From 2-01-FULL-50-23 sp964509695 (GTDB lineage: Bacteria > Patescibacteriota > Microgenomatia > UBA1400 > MFAQ01): a stretch of DNA of 41,508 nucleotides. The notes under the pieces were generated by a model. The model searched no databases. It was given only the letters and a program-made list of their open reading frames with translations, and was not told the origin of the DNA. The position numbers were made by a program, and so were the translations under genes. Position 1 is the first letter of the stretch. Each line of letters starts with the position of its first letter. Shown piece by piece: positions 29,910 to 37,846 of the stretch. The stretch lies in assembly GCA_964509695.1 (NCBI GenBank), contig CAZDXN010000008.1, forward strand, positions 1 to 41,508. Reading direction: 5' to 3'.

Positions 29910-31417
29910 TTTTTTTGAGAATTTGATCCTAGTTCAGGATGAATGTTGGCATTGTGCCTTAAGCATGCAAGTTGAGCGGCGAAATCTTACAATCGCAAGA
30001 AAGTAGGATGGAACAGCGGCAGACGGGTGAGTATAAGATAGGAATCTACCTCTTTGTGGGGAACAGCTCGCCGAAAGGCGGGGTAATACCGCATAAGTTC
30101 GTAAGAAGAAAGGGCATAACTGCCCGCTGAGAGATGAGCCTATTCGCTATCAGCTAGTTGGTGGGGTAAAAGCCTACCAAGGCCATGACGGCTAGGGGGC
30201 GTGAGAGCGCGACCCCCCACAAGGTTACTGAGATACGGAACCTACGCCTACGGGCGGCAGCAACTGGGAATTTTGCGCAATGGACGAAAGTCTGACGCAG
30301 CGACAATGCGTGTGGGATGAAGGCCTTCGGGTTGTAAACCACTGTGGTAGTGAATGAACAAAATGACAGTACACTATTAGAAAGCACCTGCTAACTACGT
30401 GCCAGAAGCCTCGGTAATACGTAGGGTGCAAACATTATCCGGAATCACTGGGCGTAAAGAGTATCGTAGGCGGTTTATTAAGTAGAGGGTTAAAGACCAG
30501 AGCTCAACTCCGGAAATGCCCTCTAAACTAATTAACTAGTGGAAATTCGGGGTTATCGGAATTCTTGGTGGAGGGGTGAAATCCGTTGATATCAAGAAGA
30601 ACACCAATGGCGAAGGCAGATAACTAGGGTTTTCCAGACGCTGATGAACGAAAGCTAGGGGAGCGAAAGGGATTAGAGACCCCTGTAGTCCTAGCCGTAA
30701 ACGATGAACACTAGCTATTCCCGTAAGGGAGTGGCGTAAGCTAACGCGTTAAGTGTTCCGCCTGGGGAGTACGACCGCAAGGTTAAAACTCAAAGGAATT
30801 GACGGGGAAATGCACAACCAGCGTGCCATGTGGTTTAATTCGAAACAAAACGATAGACCTTACCTGGGTTTGAAATAACACCGTTTTAGTCACCTGGAAA
30901 CAGGAGATGATCCGCAAGGATGGTGCTACAGCTGCTGCATGGCTGTCGTCAGTTCGTGTCGTGAGGCGTCGATTTAAGTATCGTAACGAACGCAACCCCT
31001 GCTGTATGTTAAATATCCATACGGGACTGCCCTGCTTTTTTAGTGGGGAGGAAGGAGGGGATGATGTCAAGTCAGCATGGCGCTTACATCCAGGGCCACA
31101 CACATGGCGTAATGGTCGGGACAACGGGTCGCGAAAGAGTAATCTGGAGCTAATCCTAATAAACCCGACCTCAGTTCGGATTGTGGGCTGAAACTCGCCC
31201 ACATGAAGGGGAGTTGGTAGTAATCGCAGATCAGCAATACTGCGGTGAATACGTTCTCATTTCTTGTACACACCGCCCGTCAAGTCAACAAAGTCAGTAG
31301 TGCCCGAAGTCGATTCCCTCAACCGCAAGGAGAGGGGCGCCTAAGGTAAGACTGGCGATGGGGGCTAAGTCGTAACAAGGTATCCGTTCTGGAAGGAGCG
31401 GATGGATCACCTCCTTT
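29910..31417 (+). rRNA. rrs: 16S ribosomal RNA
   Basis: About 1508 bases, apparently complete and without an intron. The 5' conserved segment is GAGAATTTGATCCTAGTTCA. The 530 loop is GTGCCAGAAGCCTCGGTAAT, and GAATTGACGGGG and TTGTACACACCGCCCGTCAA are present. The 3' end GGATCACCTCCTT carries the anti-Shine-Dalgarno. The 530 loop differs from consensus at positions equivalent to E. coli 522 (C to A) and 527 (G to T), which pair with each other, so the change is compensated. The 27F site has several mismatches. No 23S or 5S follows in the window. Ends are set by alignment to E. coli from memory and may be off by a few bases. Confidence 0.97.
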
Positions 31418-31516
31418 CTAGGAGTTAGTAGGACGCACGACGTCCGATGATCAACGCCGGAGTTCTTGCTTTTCACCGCAAGGTGGACTGAAATATCTTT
31501 ATTGATATTTCCGCGG

Positions 31517-31530
31517 GACTCTTTAAACAA
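31517..31530 (+). promoter_or_regulatory. boxA-like antitermination motif
   Basis: GACTCTTTAAACAA resembles the rrn boxA (TGCTCTTTAACA) that in other bacteria lies in leaders and 16S-23S spacers. No 23S follows here. Confidence 0.4.
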
Positions 31531-31542
31531 ACCAAGCACCCT

Positions 31543-31561
31543 TTCCTGTCACATTTGAAGT
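31543..31561 (+). other. 3' arm of the 16S processing stem
   Basis: TTCCTGTCACATTTGAAGT, complementary to 29835-29853 with one mismatch. Confidence 0.65.
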
Positions 31562-31573
31562 AGATAAGAAATA

Positions 31574-31603
31574 AAAAACTCAAAAACTCAAGAACTCAAA
31601 ACT
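31574..31603 (+). repeat. AACTCAAAA-type repeat in the 16S spacer
   Basis: Three units of AACTCAA(A/G)A, same family as the in-gene tracts in mnmA and dus. Confidence 0.6.
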
Positions 31604-31660
31604 GAGATACAAAGCCGTTGTTTTTCGGGAGGGTTTTTGGTGTTTAAATCATTTTTCTAG

Positions 31661-31857
31661 TTTTTTGTTCATTCTTTGCTCGTGTCCACCAAAGGCGGAT
31701 AAACTCCGAATTGAACCTAAGAAAGCACGCCCTTCAGGCTCGCTAAATTTTCTTGTCTTATTTATGTTCGTTATGACCTGGCTCGTCAAGCTCGCCGGCA
31801 AACTCACTTTCTCATAGTATTCGACAAGAAAATTTGACGCTCCCGCTTCAGGGATGA
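31661..31857 (+). repeat. ~180-bp dispersed repeat, copy B
   Basis: Nearly identical to 14599-14776, with a 28-base segment (hairpin-like, TCCACC...GGCGGA) replacing 9 bases in the first stem-loop. The long-range pair AAATTTTCTTGTC / GACAAGAAAATTT is perfect here. It ends 32 bases before the next start codon, as copy A does before leuS. Confidence 0.85.
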
Positions 31858-31877
31858 TTGTGGAGAGTTTTTTGTGA

Positions 31878-31883
31878 TATTAT
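31878..31883 (+). promoter_or_regulatory. -10 box of the 31890 gene, leaderless
   Basis: TATTAT, 6 bases before ATG 31890. Confidence 0.5.
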
Positions 31884-31889
31884 TTCCGT

Positions 31890-32582
31890 ATGATAAAAGA
31901 AGTTGAGAGATTGTTTGAGGCGATTACTGGTTCGGAGTGGAGAATGGAGAATGAAAAGACCGGCGAGCTGGTGAAATATAATCTCGATCGGACCAGAAAG
32001 CTGTCCTACGTGGGATGGAGAGACGGGAAAAACGTTGAGTTGGCGAACATGGGATTGCTTTTTTTGAACGATAATGGAAAGTGGGACGAGGTGATTGGTT
32101 TAAGATATATGTCCTCACCTGTTAAAGAAAAGATGGTAATTGAAGCGATGGCAAGGGGAGTGAACAGACCCATTATCACCCTGGATAAATGCTTTAGATA
32201 TTCTATGGATGGAAGATGGTGGGATGGTGTTGTGGGAAGAGGTTCAATTGTGGATAGGAGAGTTTGTGAAGACAGACGGGAGTTGCTCCGCAGTGAAGAT
32301 GAAATGCCTGAGAGAATTGACTTGGTTTTGACGGCGAATCTTTTTGTAGATCAAATGATTCGGGGAGAGATGGAGAGGCCGATCTTGGTGCCGGAGGGAT
32401 ATTTCCAGTACGAGGAGCCGGGAGATGTAACTTATGGAGCGGTGATCTACTCTCCAAACGTAACTAGGGTTGAGAGATTGATCGCGAAGGCCAGAAATAG
32501 CGAGGAATTGAGGATGGCGAAAGCGATAAATCGATGGGTGGTAGACCAGGAAATGGCCAGAATGGCAGCGGAATTGGACTAG
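31890..32582 (+). CDS. Hypothetical protein, 230 aa
   Basis: Not recognised. A soluble, charged, mixed alpha/beta protein with aromatic-rich segments (YVGWRDGKNVELANMG, DKCFRYSMDGRWWDGVVG) and a helical C-terminus rich in Arg, Glu and Ala. Near the end, RPILVPEGYF and YSPNVTRVERL weakly echo PVVVPATTV and CPNNTIGLMKF in the product of the frame-disrupted gene at 26488, and the total lengths match (230 and 229). Distant paralogy is possible but unproven. The leaderless -10 box and a dispersed repeat copy precede it. Confidence 0.6.
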   Translation: MIKEVERLFEAITGSEWRMENEKTGELVKYNLDRTRKLSYVGWRDGKNVELANMGLLFLNDNGKWDEVIGLRYMSSPVKEKMVIEAMARGVNRPIITLDKCFRYSMDGRWWDGVVGRGSIVDRRVCEDRRELLRSEDEMPERIDLVLTANLFVDQMIRGEMERPILVPEGYFQYEEPGDVTYGAVIYSPNVTRVERLIAKARNSEELRMAKAINRWVVDQEMARMAAELD

Positions 32583-32604
32583 TTAGTTTCTTATCGCATT
32601 TTTG

Positions 32605-32678
32605 TGGGCGCTCATGGAGTCGAACCATGTACCTCGGTCTTATCAGGACCGCGCTCTAACCAGATGAGCTAAGCGCCC
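32605..32678 (-). tRNA. tRNA-Ile (anticodon GAU)
   Basis: On the minus strand a full cloverleaf: acceptor GGGCGCT/AGCGCCC, D-stem GCTC/GAGC, anticodon stem CGGTC/GACCG with loop CTGATAA (anticodon GAT), T-arm CATGG TTCGACT CCATG, and discriminator A. CCA is not encoded. The first ten bases of the tRNA (GGGCGCTTAG) are repeated upstream at 32753-32762. Confidence 0.95.
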
Positions 32679-32762
32679 TTAATTTATCAGCTTAGGCTCA
32701 TGCTGATGAGCTGAGCGAGCTGGTCGAGCGAAGTGTCGATTCCCAAATCGACCTAAGCGCCC
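32679..32762 (-). repeat. Palindromic insert flanked by a duplicated tRNA 5' end
   Basis: A 74-base element (32679-32752) lies between two copies of CTAAGCGCCC, one inside tRNA-Ile (32669-32678) and one at 32753-32762. It contains GCTCAT/ATGAGC and GTCGATT/AATCGAC hairpins and a GAGCGAGCTGGTCGAGCGAA stretch typical of REP-like repeats. The duplication resembles a target-site duplication. Confidence 0.6.
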
Positions 32763-32825
32763 AAACGAAGCTAATTTTACCAAAAATCGATTCGGATTGG
32801 TATGGGAAGCTTTATTTGGGTATTT

Positions 32826-32848
32826 TGGACAACCTCTGAGGTTGTCCA
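32826..32848 (+). repeat. Perfect palindrome TGGACAACCTC
   Basis: The arm TGGACAACCTC, a central T, then the exact complement. No T-run follows, so it is more like a mobile palindrome than a terminator. Confidence 0.7.
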
Positions 32849-32922
32849 TTGAGCGATGTACAAAAGCCGATTGCCGTATGTGTTTAACGAAAAAGGAGGT
32901 CGAATTATCAAAGATTAAGGAA

Positions 32923-32928
32923 TAAAAT
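32923..32928 (+). promoter_or_regulatory. -10 box of the NUDIX gene, leaderless
   Basis: TAAAAT, 7 bases before ATG 32936. Confidence 0.5.
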
Positions 32929-32935
32929 ACAAAAT

Positions 32936-33304
32936 ATGAATAAAGTTGTTATTGCAGCAAGAATTAAAAATAAAGAAGGAAAAGTTCTTGCGGTTCATTT
33001 GAATAAGGAAAAACCAGAAGGTGTTTGGGTGATGCCTGGTGGAAAACTTGAAGACAATGAAAGTGCACGAAATTGTGTCATACGAGAAGTTAAAGAGGAG
33101 CTTGGGCTTGACATTAAACCAGTTAAGATTTGCGGGATAAGCGAAGTCAGTTACGGCGAAGGGAATGTGTGGATTTTTATTTATTTTGAGTCAGAAATAA
33201 TTTCCGGGATACCAACTCCACAAGAAGAAAACAAAACTTTAGAAGTTAAATATATTGAACCTTCCGATCTCCACATGTCAGAAACAATTATTTGGATCGA
33301 TTAA
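32936..33304 (+). CDS. NUDIX hydrolase
   Basis: A 122-residue hydrolase of nucleoside-diphosphate-linked compounds. The NUDIX box is complete: G in PGGKLEDNE, then REVKEELGL with the catalytic glutamates, giving GX5EX7REUXEEXGU. The N-terminal strand KVVIAARIKNKEGKVLAVH is typical of MutT-like members. Substrate (oxidised nucleotide, NADH, ADP-ribose or other) cannot be told. AT-rich codons and a slightly different base composition from the GC-richer neighbours hint at a separate history. Confidence 0.92.
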   Translation: MNKVVIAARIKNKEGKVLAVHLNKEKPEGVWVMPGGKLEDNESARNCVIREVKEELGLDIKPVKICGISEVSYGEGNVWIFIYFESEIISGIPTPQEENKTLEVKYIEPSDLHMSETIIWID

Positions 33305-33338
33305 AATATCGGCGTATTTTTTCGTAAAGAACCCACTT

Positions 33339-33980
33339 ATGTCTAATATTGACGATGAGACTCGGCGCAGAATGTATGCATCTACTGACCGGTTGTTTGA
33401 TCAACTAAAGAGATGCCCGATTGACTGTGGAGAGTTAGATAGAGTGATAAGGGGATTGGATCTTGCCAATATCGAGGGGGTCTCTGCCGCACTTGGTGCC
33501 TCAGAACTTATGTTGAGGGACCTCGAGGAATTGGCGGATGCCTTGCTGAGATATGGTTTACCGGCAGATAGAATAATTGAAATTTTGGCCAATCTTAACG
33601 AACAGGAGATTGAACTTCAAAAGTTTTTGAAGAATGTTATGACTAGTGCTGAACAAAAAGATAGCGATGATATAAAGCTTATCGGAGAGGTTCGATGGGG
33701 GTTTAAACATAGCGGATATGTTAGTGGTTTGGAGAAGCTTGGAGACAAAATTGGTTTTAGTTCTTGGAAACGTACGGGAATAGACTATAGTCCTGTATAT
33801 TGGTTTTGCCGAGAAGTTGCGATTGCGACAAGAAATTCAAATAACTGCCAATCAGACCCTCGTGAGGATGCGTATGAACTTATTAACAGAGGATTACTTA
33901 CAAAAGAAGAACGTGACTACGTATATAACCAATTTGGATTTAATCCTGATAATTTTACACCGCCGCCTTGGATGAAGTAG
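33339..33980 (+). CDS. Hypothetical protein, 213 aa
   Basis: Not recognised. The N-terminal half is strongly helical and acidic (RMYASTDRLFDQLKR, GLDLANIEGVSAALGASELM), suggesting a helical bundle. The C-terminal half has aromatic segments (EVRWGFKHSGYVSGLEK, SPVYWFCREVAIATR) and ends FTPPPWMK. The start is ATG 33339; a longer in-frame version from 33255 would overlap the NUDIX gene by 50 bases and is less likely. A TAAAGA hexamer 8 bases upstream may be its -10 box. Confidence 0.6.
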   Translation: MSNIDDETRRRMYASTDRLFDQLKRCPIDCGELDRVIRGLDLANIEGVSAALGASELMLRDLEELADALLRYGLPADRIIEILANLNEQEIELQKFLKNVMTSAEQKDSDDIKLIGEVRWGFKHSGYVSGLEKLGDKIGFSSWKRTGIDYSPVYWFCREVAIATRNSNNCQSDPREDAYELINRGLLTKEERDYVYNQFGFNPDNFTPPPWMK

Positions 33981-34005
33981 AACTTTTTTGATATGCTGAG
34001 GGTGG

Positions 34006-34605
34006 GTGTTGAAAAAAAAGAAAAAAATAAAGATTTCCAGGGAGGGGTTGATGAAGAGGAAATTGCCCTATGCGGGGGTAGGTTTCGTGATGATAATGTT
34101 GGCTCTGGGGATAAATAAGTTTAGTGATCTGAACAAGATAAAAGATTATCAAGAACGGCTCGACGCGACGCGATGGGCAGCGGCGGCGAAGGAAATAACT
34201 GATGGAGATACCTTCGTATTAACGAATGGTGTGACGGTGAGATTAGTAGGAATAAATGCACCAGAAAAAGGGAAAACGGATGGCGAAGAAGCAACTGTTT
34301 ATTTAACCAAATTGATAAAAGATAAAAGAGTCTATCTGGAATATGACAGGTATCAAGACGAACGGTTTGTGAGGATTTTGGCTTGGGTGTGGGTGAATTG
34401 TGAAAGTGAACCGAAATTCCTACCATACAACTATATGCATTTGACGTATAACCAGAGCAAACCCGGATTAACCGAAAATCCCGAGGGGTGCAAAAAAGGT
34501 CAGCTAGTAAACGAAATGATGGTAAAAAAAGGATTGGCGAAAACGACATTTTACAAGGATCGGGGGGAGATGAAATATGAAGAAAGGTTAAAAAAAGTTT
34601 TCTAG
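34006..34605 (+). CDS. Membrane-anchored thermonuclease-like (SNase) protein
   Basis: 199 residues. A Lys-rich N-terminus and one TM helix (YAGVGFVMIMLALGINKF) lead into a staphylococcal-nuclease-type OB fold: ITDGDTFVLTNGVTVRLVGI, NAPEKGKTDGEEA and FVRILAWVWV, carrying the Arg-Glu-Arg catalytic set in the usual order. It is predicted to cut nucleic acids outside the membrane with Ca2+. CPR cells are thought to recycle scavenged nucleic acid, which would suit this role. The GTG 34006 start (TATGCT 8 bases upstream) or ATG 34051 (preceded by GGAGGGG) are both possible; the second still keeps the TM helix. Confidence 0.82.
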   Translation: MLKKKKKIKISREGLMKRKLPYAGVGFVMIMLALGINKFSDLNKIKDYQERLDATRWAAAAKEITDGDTFVLTNGVTVRLVGINAPEKGKTDGEEATVYLTKLIKDKRVYLEYDRYQDERFVRILAWVWVNCESEPKFLPYNYMHLTYNQSKPGLTENPEGCKKGQLVNEMMVKKGLAKTTFYKDRGEMKYEERLKKVF

Positions 34606-34611
34606 TTCGTG

Positions 34612-34617
34612 TAAAAT
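34612..34617 (+). promoter_or_regulatory. -10 box of the MYG1-like gene
   Basis: TAAAAT, 8 bases before GTG 34626. Confidence 0.5.
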
Positions 34618-34625
34618 AGGACTTT

Positions 34626-35558
34626 GTGAAAAATACAATTACGGTTTCGACTCATGATGGATTTTTCCATGCCGACGATGTCTTTGCCATGGCGGTTGTG
34701 AGTTTGTGGGCCAAAAAAGAGAGGAAACAGATGGAGATAATTCGGTCCAGAGAAAAAGAAATTTTCGAGAAGGCCCAGGTGGTAGTGGATATCGGAGGAG
34801 TTTACGATGTGAAGAAGAATCACTTTGACCATCATCAGGTTGGTGGGGCGGGCAAGCGGCCCAACGGAATTCCTTATGCCGCCTTTGGCTTGATGTGGAA
34901 ACATTTCGGAGGGGAAATCACTTCCAAGGAAGCGGCGGCACTGGTCGAGAAGAAATTGGTGATGCCGATCGACGCGATTGATAATGGAGTCAATTTGAGT
35001 ACGCCTCTGATTGCCGGTATTTCAGAATACACTATCGCCAATGCCATCTGGACCTTGGGAGAATTCGATGAAGGGGGTGGGAATGACGGATCATTTCAGA
35101 GAGCGGTGGATATCGCCAGTCAAATCCTGTCTGGGGAAATAAAGAAGGCGGAAGCGACTATTGAGGGGGAAAGGGTTGTGGAAGCAGAAATAATGGCTCA
35201 GGGGGAACCCGCCGTGTTGGTTCTCTCGACCTATTATCCCTGGTCGAGGGCGGTCAGCCGGTACGAGAAGATAATGTTTGTAATTTTTCCTGACAAAGGA
35301 ACTTCAAAGTGGTGTATTCAGGCGGCGCCGGATGATGATAGTTTTGGGAATGATCGAATCAGTTTTCCTAGGGAATGGAGGGGTTTGACAGATGAGGCTT
35401 TGGCGGATAAATCCGGTATCGCTACGGCTGTTTTTTGCCACCGATCGGGCTTTTTTGCGGTGGCGAAATCTCGGGAGGGGGCAGAAGAAATGGCGCGCAA
35501 AGTAATTGGTGGTAGAATCGGACTCGATGAGAAACCAAAAGGAAACAGCTCGTCCTGA
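34626..35558 (+). CDS. MYG1/UPF0160-family DHH-like protein
   Basis: 310 residues. The N-terminal THDGFFHADDVFAMAVVSLW and the later NHFDHHQVGGAGKRPNGIPY carry the metal-binding His/Asp clusters of the MYG1 family, related to DHH phosphoesterases. Eukaryotic MYG1 is a 3'-5' RNA exonuclease, so RNA turnover is the likely role. The start is GTG, with the -10 box 8 bases upstream and no SD. Length is near the family norm. The last 32 bases overlap the start of the next gene, whose promoter lies inside this gene. Confidence 0.88.
   Translation: MKNTITVSTHDGFFHADDVFAMAVVSLWAKKERKQMEIIRSREKEIFEKAQVVVDIGGVYDVKKNHFDHHQVGGAGKRPNGIPYAAFGLMWKHFGGEITSKEAAALVEKKLVMPIDAIDNGVNLSTPLIAGISEYTIANAIWTLGEFDEGGGNDGSFQRAVDIASQILSGEIKKAEATIEGERVVEAEIMAQGEPAVLVLSTYYPWSRAVSRYEKIMFVIFPDKGTSKWCIQAAPDDDSFGNDRISFPREWRGLTDEALADKSGIATAVFCHRSGFFAVAKSREGAEEMARKVIGGRIGLDEKPKGNSSS
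35513..35518 (+). promoter_or_regulatory. -10 box inside the MYG1-like gene
   Basis: TAGAAT, 8 bases before ATG 35527, the preferred start of the J-like gene. Confidence 0.5.
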
Positions 35559-36936
35559 AGGACCATTTGGCGATTTGGAAACCCGAAACATCGTATTGCA
35601 GGTGATGGATACGACATGTTCTCGGAAAAACGCAGTTGAAAGAGACGAATATATCGAGGCCAGATTGAAACAGTTGTCTGATTTAAACGAGTCGATGACG
35701 GATGGTGCTGGTCGGGCAAAAAAACTAATCGATTTGTTGGAGGTAAAGGGGAGAGCCTTTCGGCATACTCCGGAATATTACGCGGCAATAGAAGACGAAA
35801 AAACAAGAATTAAAGCCTATCGGGATATATGTGTCGTTTCGAATGTTCTTTCCGGAGAGGATGCGGAAATTGCTGAAAATCCATTCAAATTTCTCAATTT
35901 ACCTGACGACGTAACTTTCACCCAGACGCGCGATGCTTATATAAGGCTTTCAAGAAAATGGTTCCCGGACTTAATATATCCAGAAGATAAAGAACAATAC
36001 GAAAGAATATTTGGGAGCGAGCCTAATATCGCGAAGATAGATTTTGAGGCGTGGCTTGAGGAAGGGCGTAGTTTGCAATTTCTTAGTGCGAATGAACTTG
36101 GGGAATTGTCACAAAGTGAGCAAGAAGAATATCGCAGGAAACACGAAGTATATTTGGAGAAGGAGGAAAAATATGAAAGAGTAAAGACGGAAATGAGACG
36201 GCGTGCCACAATCAAAATGCAGATATTAAATAAAGCGTTCGCTGAGGCCAAAAAAAGATTTTCGACGCAAGAAGTAGAATCGTTTGGCGGATTTGAGTGG
36301 ACGAAAGAAAAACTTCGCAGTTTAGGTGGTATTGTCTTCGTTGAGTATGAAGCACTAAGGCTTGAGGGACTTGGCCAACTGAGAAAGTATACGGGGAGGC
36401 GGGCAGTTAATAATAGTGTTTTTTTGGATTTTGATTTCGGGGAAAAGTATTTGGAGTACGAGTATGATTTTAGGCAGGGTTTGTCGTTAAAAGCTTTCTT
36501 TGCGTGGATGGAACTTAGGCAAGGGTTGGGACTGTGTCCGGCGCTGTTGGATGATATTTCAAAGACGTACGGACTAGGCGATGACCGGACAGAACAGCTG
36601 AGAATGATGATACTTAACCACGAAGAACCAGAGTTTATATTGGTGGCGCTTGGGATACCGACCAGCGGGGTTGATCATTTTAATCTGCTTCATTTTCTGT
36701 CAATGGTTTATGACGGTCCAACTTATTCTCATCAGGTGGGACCGAGAGACTACATCAGCCATAGTTTGGGAGTCGAGTTCACCAGCAGTGGGGATATGGT
36801 TCTCAAATATGAATCTCAAGAATCTGAGTCCAGTTTTTGGGAAGGTGGCCAGGAAAGGGTGGATCAGTTTGGCAAGGCAGACCTTCAGGTGATGAGGGCA
36901 ATTGCCTATGGTCCGTTGTTAAAAGAACCAGTTTGA
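35527..36936 (+). CDS. Large orphan protein with a degenerate J-like domain
   Basis: 469 residues, family not recognised. Around residue 115, FKFLNLPDDVTFTQTRDAYI followed by RLSRKWFPD has the helix-loop pattern of a DnaJ J-domain, but the HPD tripeptide reads FPD, so DnaK stimulation is doubtful. The matching helix III (KMQILNKAFAEAKKRF) comes only after a charged insertion of about 75 residues. The C-terminal 200 residues are mixed alpha/beta (GVDHFNLLHFLSMVYDG). It starts inside the upstream gene with its own -10 box and is followed by two further unrecognised genes on the same strand. Confidence 0.6.
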   Translation: MRNQKETARPEGPFGDLETRNIVLQVMDTTCSRKNAVERDEYIEARLKQLSDLNESMTDGAGRAKKLIDLLEVKGRAFRHTPEYYAAIEDEKTRIKAYRDICVVSNVLSGEDAEIAENPFKFLNLPDDVTFTQTRDAYIRLSRKWFPDLIYPEDKEQYERIFGSEPNIAKIDFEAWLEEGRSLQFLSANELGELSQSEQEEYRRKHEVYLEKEEKYERVKTEMRRRATIKMQILNKAFAEAKKRFSTQEVESFGGFEWTKEKLRSLGGIVFVEYEALRLEGLGQLRKYTGRRAVNNSVFLDFDFGEKYLEYEYDFRQGLSLKAFFAWMELRQGLGLCPALLDDISKTYGLGDDRTEQLRMMILNHEEPEFILVALGIPTSGVDHFNLLHFLSMVYDGPTYSHQVGPRDYISHSLGVEFTSSGDMVLKYESQESESSFWEGGQERVDQFGKADLQVMRAIAYGPLLKEPV

Positions 36937-36947
36937 ATTTTTGGTGA

Positions 36948-36953
36948 TAGAAT
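36948..36953 (+). promoter_or_regulatory. -10 box of the 36962 gene
   Basis: TAGAAT, 8 bases before ATG 36962. The surrounding TAGAATCGG is shared with the box at 35513. Confidence 0.5.
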
Positions 36954-36961
36954 CGGTGTCT

Positions 36962-37522
36962 ATGATAAATAAAAGTGAGACGGAGGCTTTGAGGAGATAT
37001 TTAGCTAGCGAGAGATTGTGGCTCTTGGATGTCCAGCGGGAAATGGGCGGGCGGATCTATCTTGAAACTTTGGGAGAGAAGATGGTGACCGCCTTGGTCG
37101 TGGCGTATCAGGGTGGTGACGAGGCAACGATCGACAGAGGACTGGCTTCATTTGATATGGTTTTTGGTATGGCTGGTGAATATGCACTGACTATCAAAGA
37201 TGAGGCGGCAATGCTGCAAAGTTTTTTGGTGGGATTTAGAGACTCGATGGTGTATTCTGGTATTCAAATAGGGGAATTGCCGAAAGGGACGGATTTTGAT
37301 GGTGATCGGACAGCGGCATTTGTCGCAGGTGCGACGTTGGCGAGGCACCTTCGAGTAGTGATGGTTTGGACGGATGCAAAATGGGCGGTCAAGAATCTGC
37401 GGGAGCAGATCGCCCTGGTTGAGTCAAGCGAAGAGGTGCATTTGCAAAAGTTTGTGGCTGGAATTAGGAGCAAACTGGTTCGAAGAGGGATACTTGAAAA
37501 TGAGATACAAGAGACGATATGA
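36962..37522 (+). CDS. Hypothetical helical protein, 186 aa
   Basis: Not recognised. Almost entirely helical by composition (ETEALRRYLASERLWLLDVQ, LREQIALVESSEEVHLQKF), soluble, no signal. The in-frame TTG at 36941 is rejected because the -10 box overlaps it. The stop overlaps the next ATG (ATGA), so the two are translationally coupled. Confidence 0.6.
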   Translation: MINKSETEALRRYLASERLWLLDVQREMGGRIYLETLGEKMVTALVVAYQGGDEATIDRGLASFDMVFGMAGEYALTIKDEAAMLQSFLVGFRDSMVYSGIQIGELPKGTDFDGDRTAAFVAGATLARHLRVVMVWTDAKWAVKNLREQIALVESSEEVHLQKFVAGIRSKLVRRGILENEIQETI

Positions 37523-37845
37523 CAGAAATGGGAGGACAGATTGATTGGCGGGAGCGGGAGTGGATATTGGGAGTGGAACTGGTGGAAAATTTAGGAAAGG
37601 GGTGTTCGGCCAGGGTGGAAAGTGTAAGAATTAAGGTGGGAGGAAGGAAAGGGAGGGGTCACTGGGAGGAGATGTGGGCGGCGGATATTGAAGAGGGGGT
37701 AGAGAGTAAAAGAATTATTTTTCGACCCAATGGAGAGAAAGACTTGAAATATCATAGGATAGAAAAATATAGTGAGGAGAAAAAGAGATGGATACGTCTG
37801 CCCGCCCAAGAAGCGGCGGGGATCCTTCAAGGCCTGGCCTTGTAG
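37519..37845 (+). CDS. Hypothetical small protein, 108 aa
   Basis: Not recognised. A charged, beta-rich composition (ARVESVRIKVGGRKGRGHWE) ending in LPAQEAAGILQGLAL; the last codons are encoded by the CAAGGCC palindrome. It is coupled to the preceding gene by an ATGA overlap and convergent with the hydrolase that ends one base later. Confidence 0.55.
   Translation: MTEMGGQIDWREREWILGVELVENLGKGCSARVESVRIKVGGRKGRGHWEEMWAADIEEGVESKRIIFRPNGEKDLKYHRIEKYSEEKKRWIRLPAQEAAGILQGLAL
37828..37842 (+). repeat. CAAGGCC palindrome at the 3' end of the 37519 gene
   Basis: CAAGGCC, T, GGCCTTG. The same core as 2006-2028. It forms the last codons (QGLAL) and the junction of convergent genes. Confidence 0.65.
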
Positions 37846-37846
37846 G

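Larger units (their letters stand above)
31418..31889 (+). other. Non-coding region after 16S
   Basis: 472 bases with no supported gene. It holds hairpins GGACG/CGTCC (31431-31445) and GAAATATC/GATATTTC (31490-31511), a boxA-like GACTCTTTAAACAA (31517-31530), the 3' processing arm (31543-31561), an AACTCAAAA tract and the ~180-bp repeat copy B. No tRNA or 23S is seen. Confidence 0.7.
32763..32935 (+). other. Non-coding gap before the NUDIX gene
   Basis: Contains a strong hairpin at 32826-32848 and the -10 box at 32923. An AGGAGGT at 32894-32900 is too far from any start to be a ribosome site for the NUDIX gene. No other gene is seen. Confidence 0.5.

Noticed and set aside
30154..31539. Several protein-like frames on both strands across 29.9-31.5 kb
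   Set aside because: They lie within the 16S rRNA gene and its spacer; no real proteins are expected there.
32690..32765. Second tRNA beside tRNA-Ile
   Set aside because: Only the first ten bases match a tRNA; the rest forms unrelated hairpins with no anticodon or T-arm.
33255..33338. Upstream extension of the 33339 gene
   Set aside because: It would overlap the NUDIX gene and adds a peptide that looks like out-of-frame NUDIX sequence.
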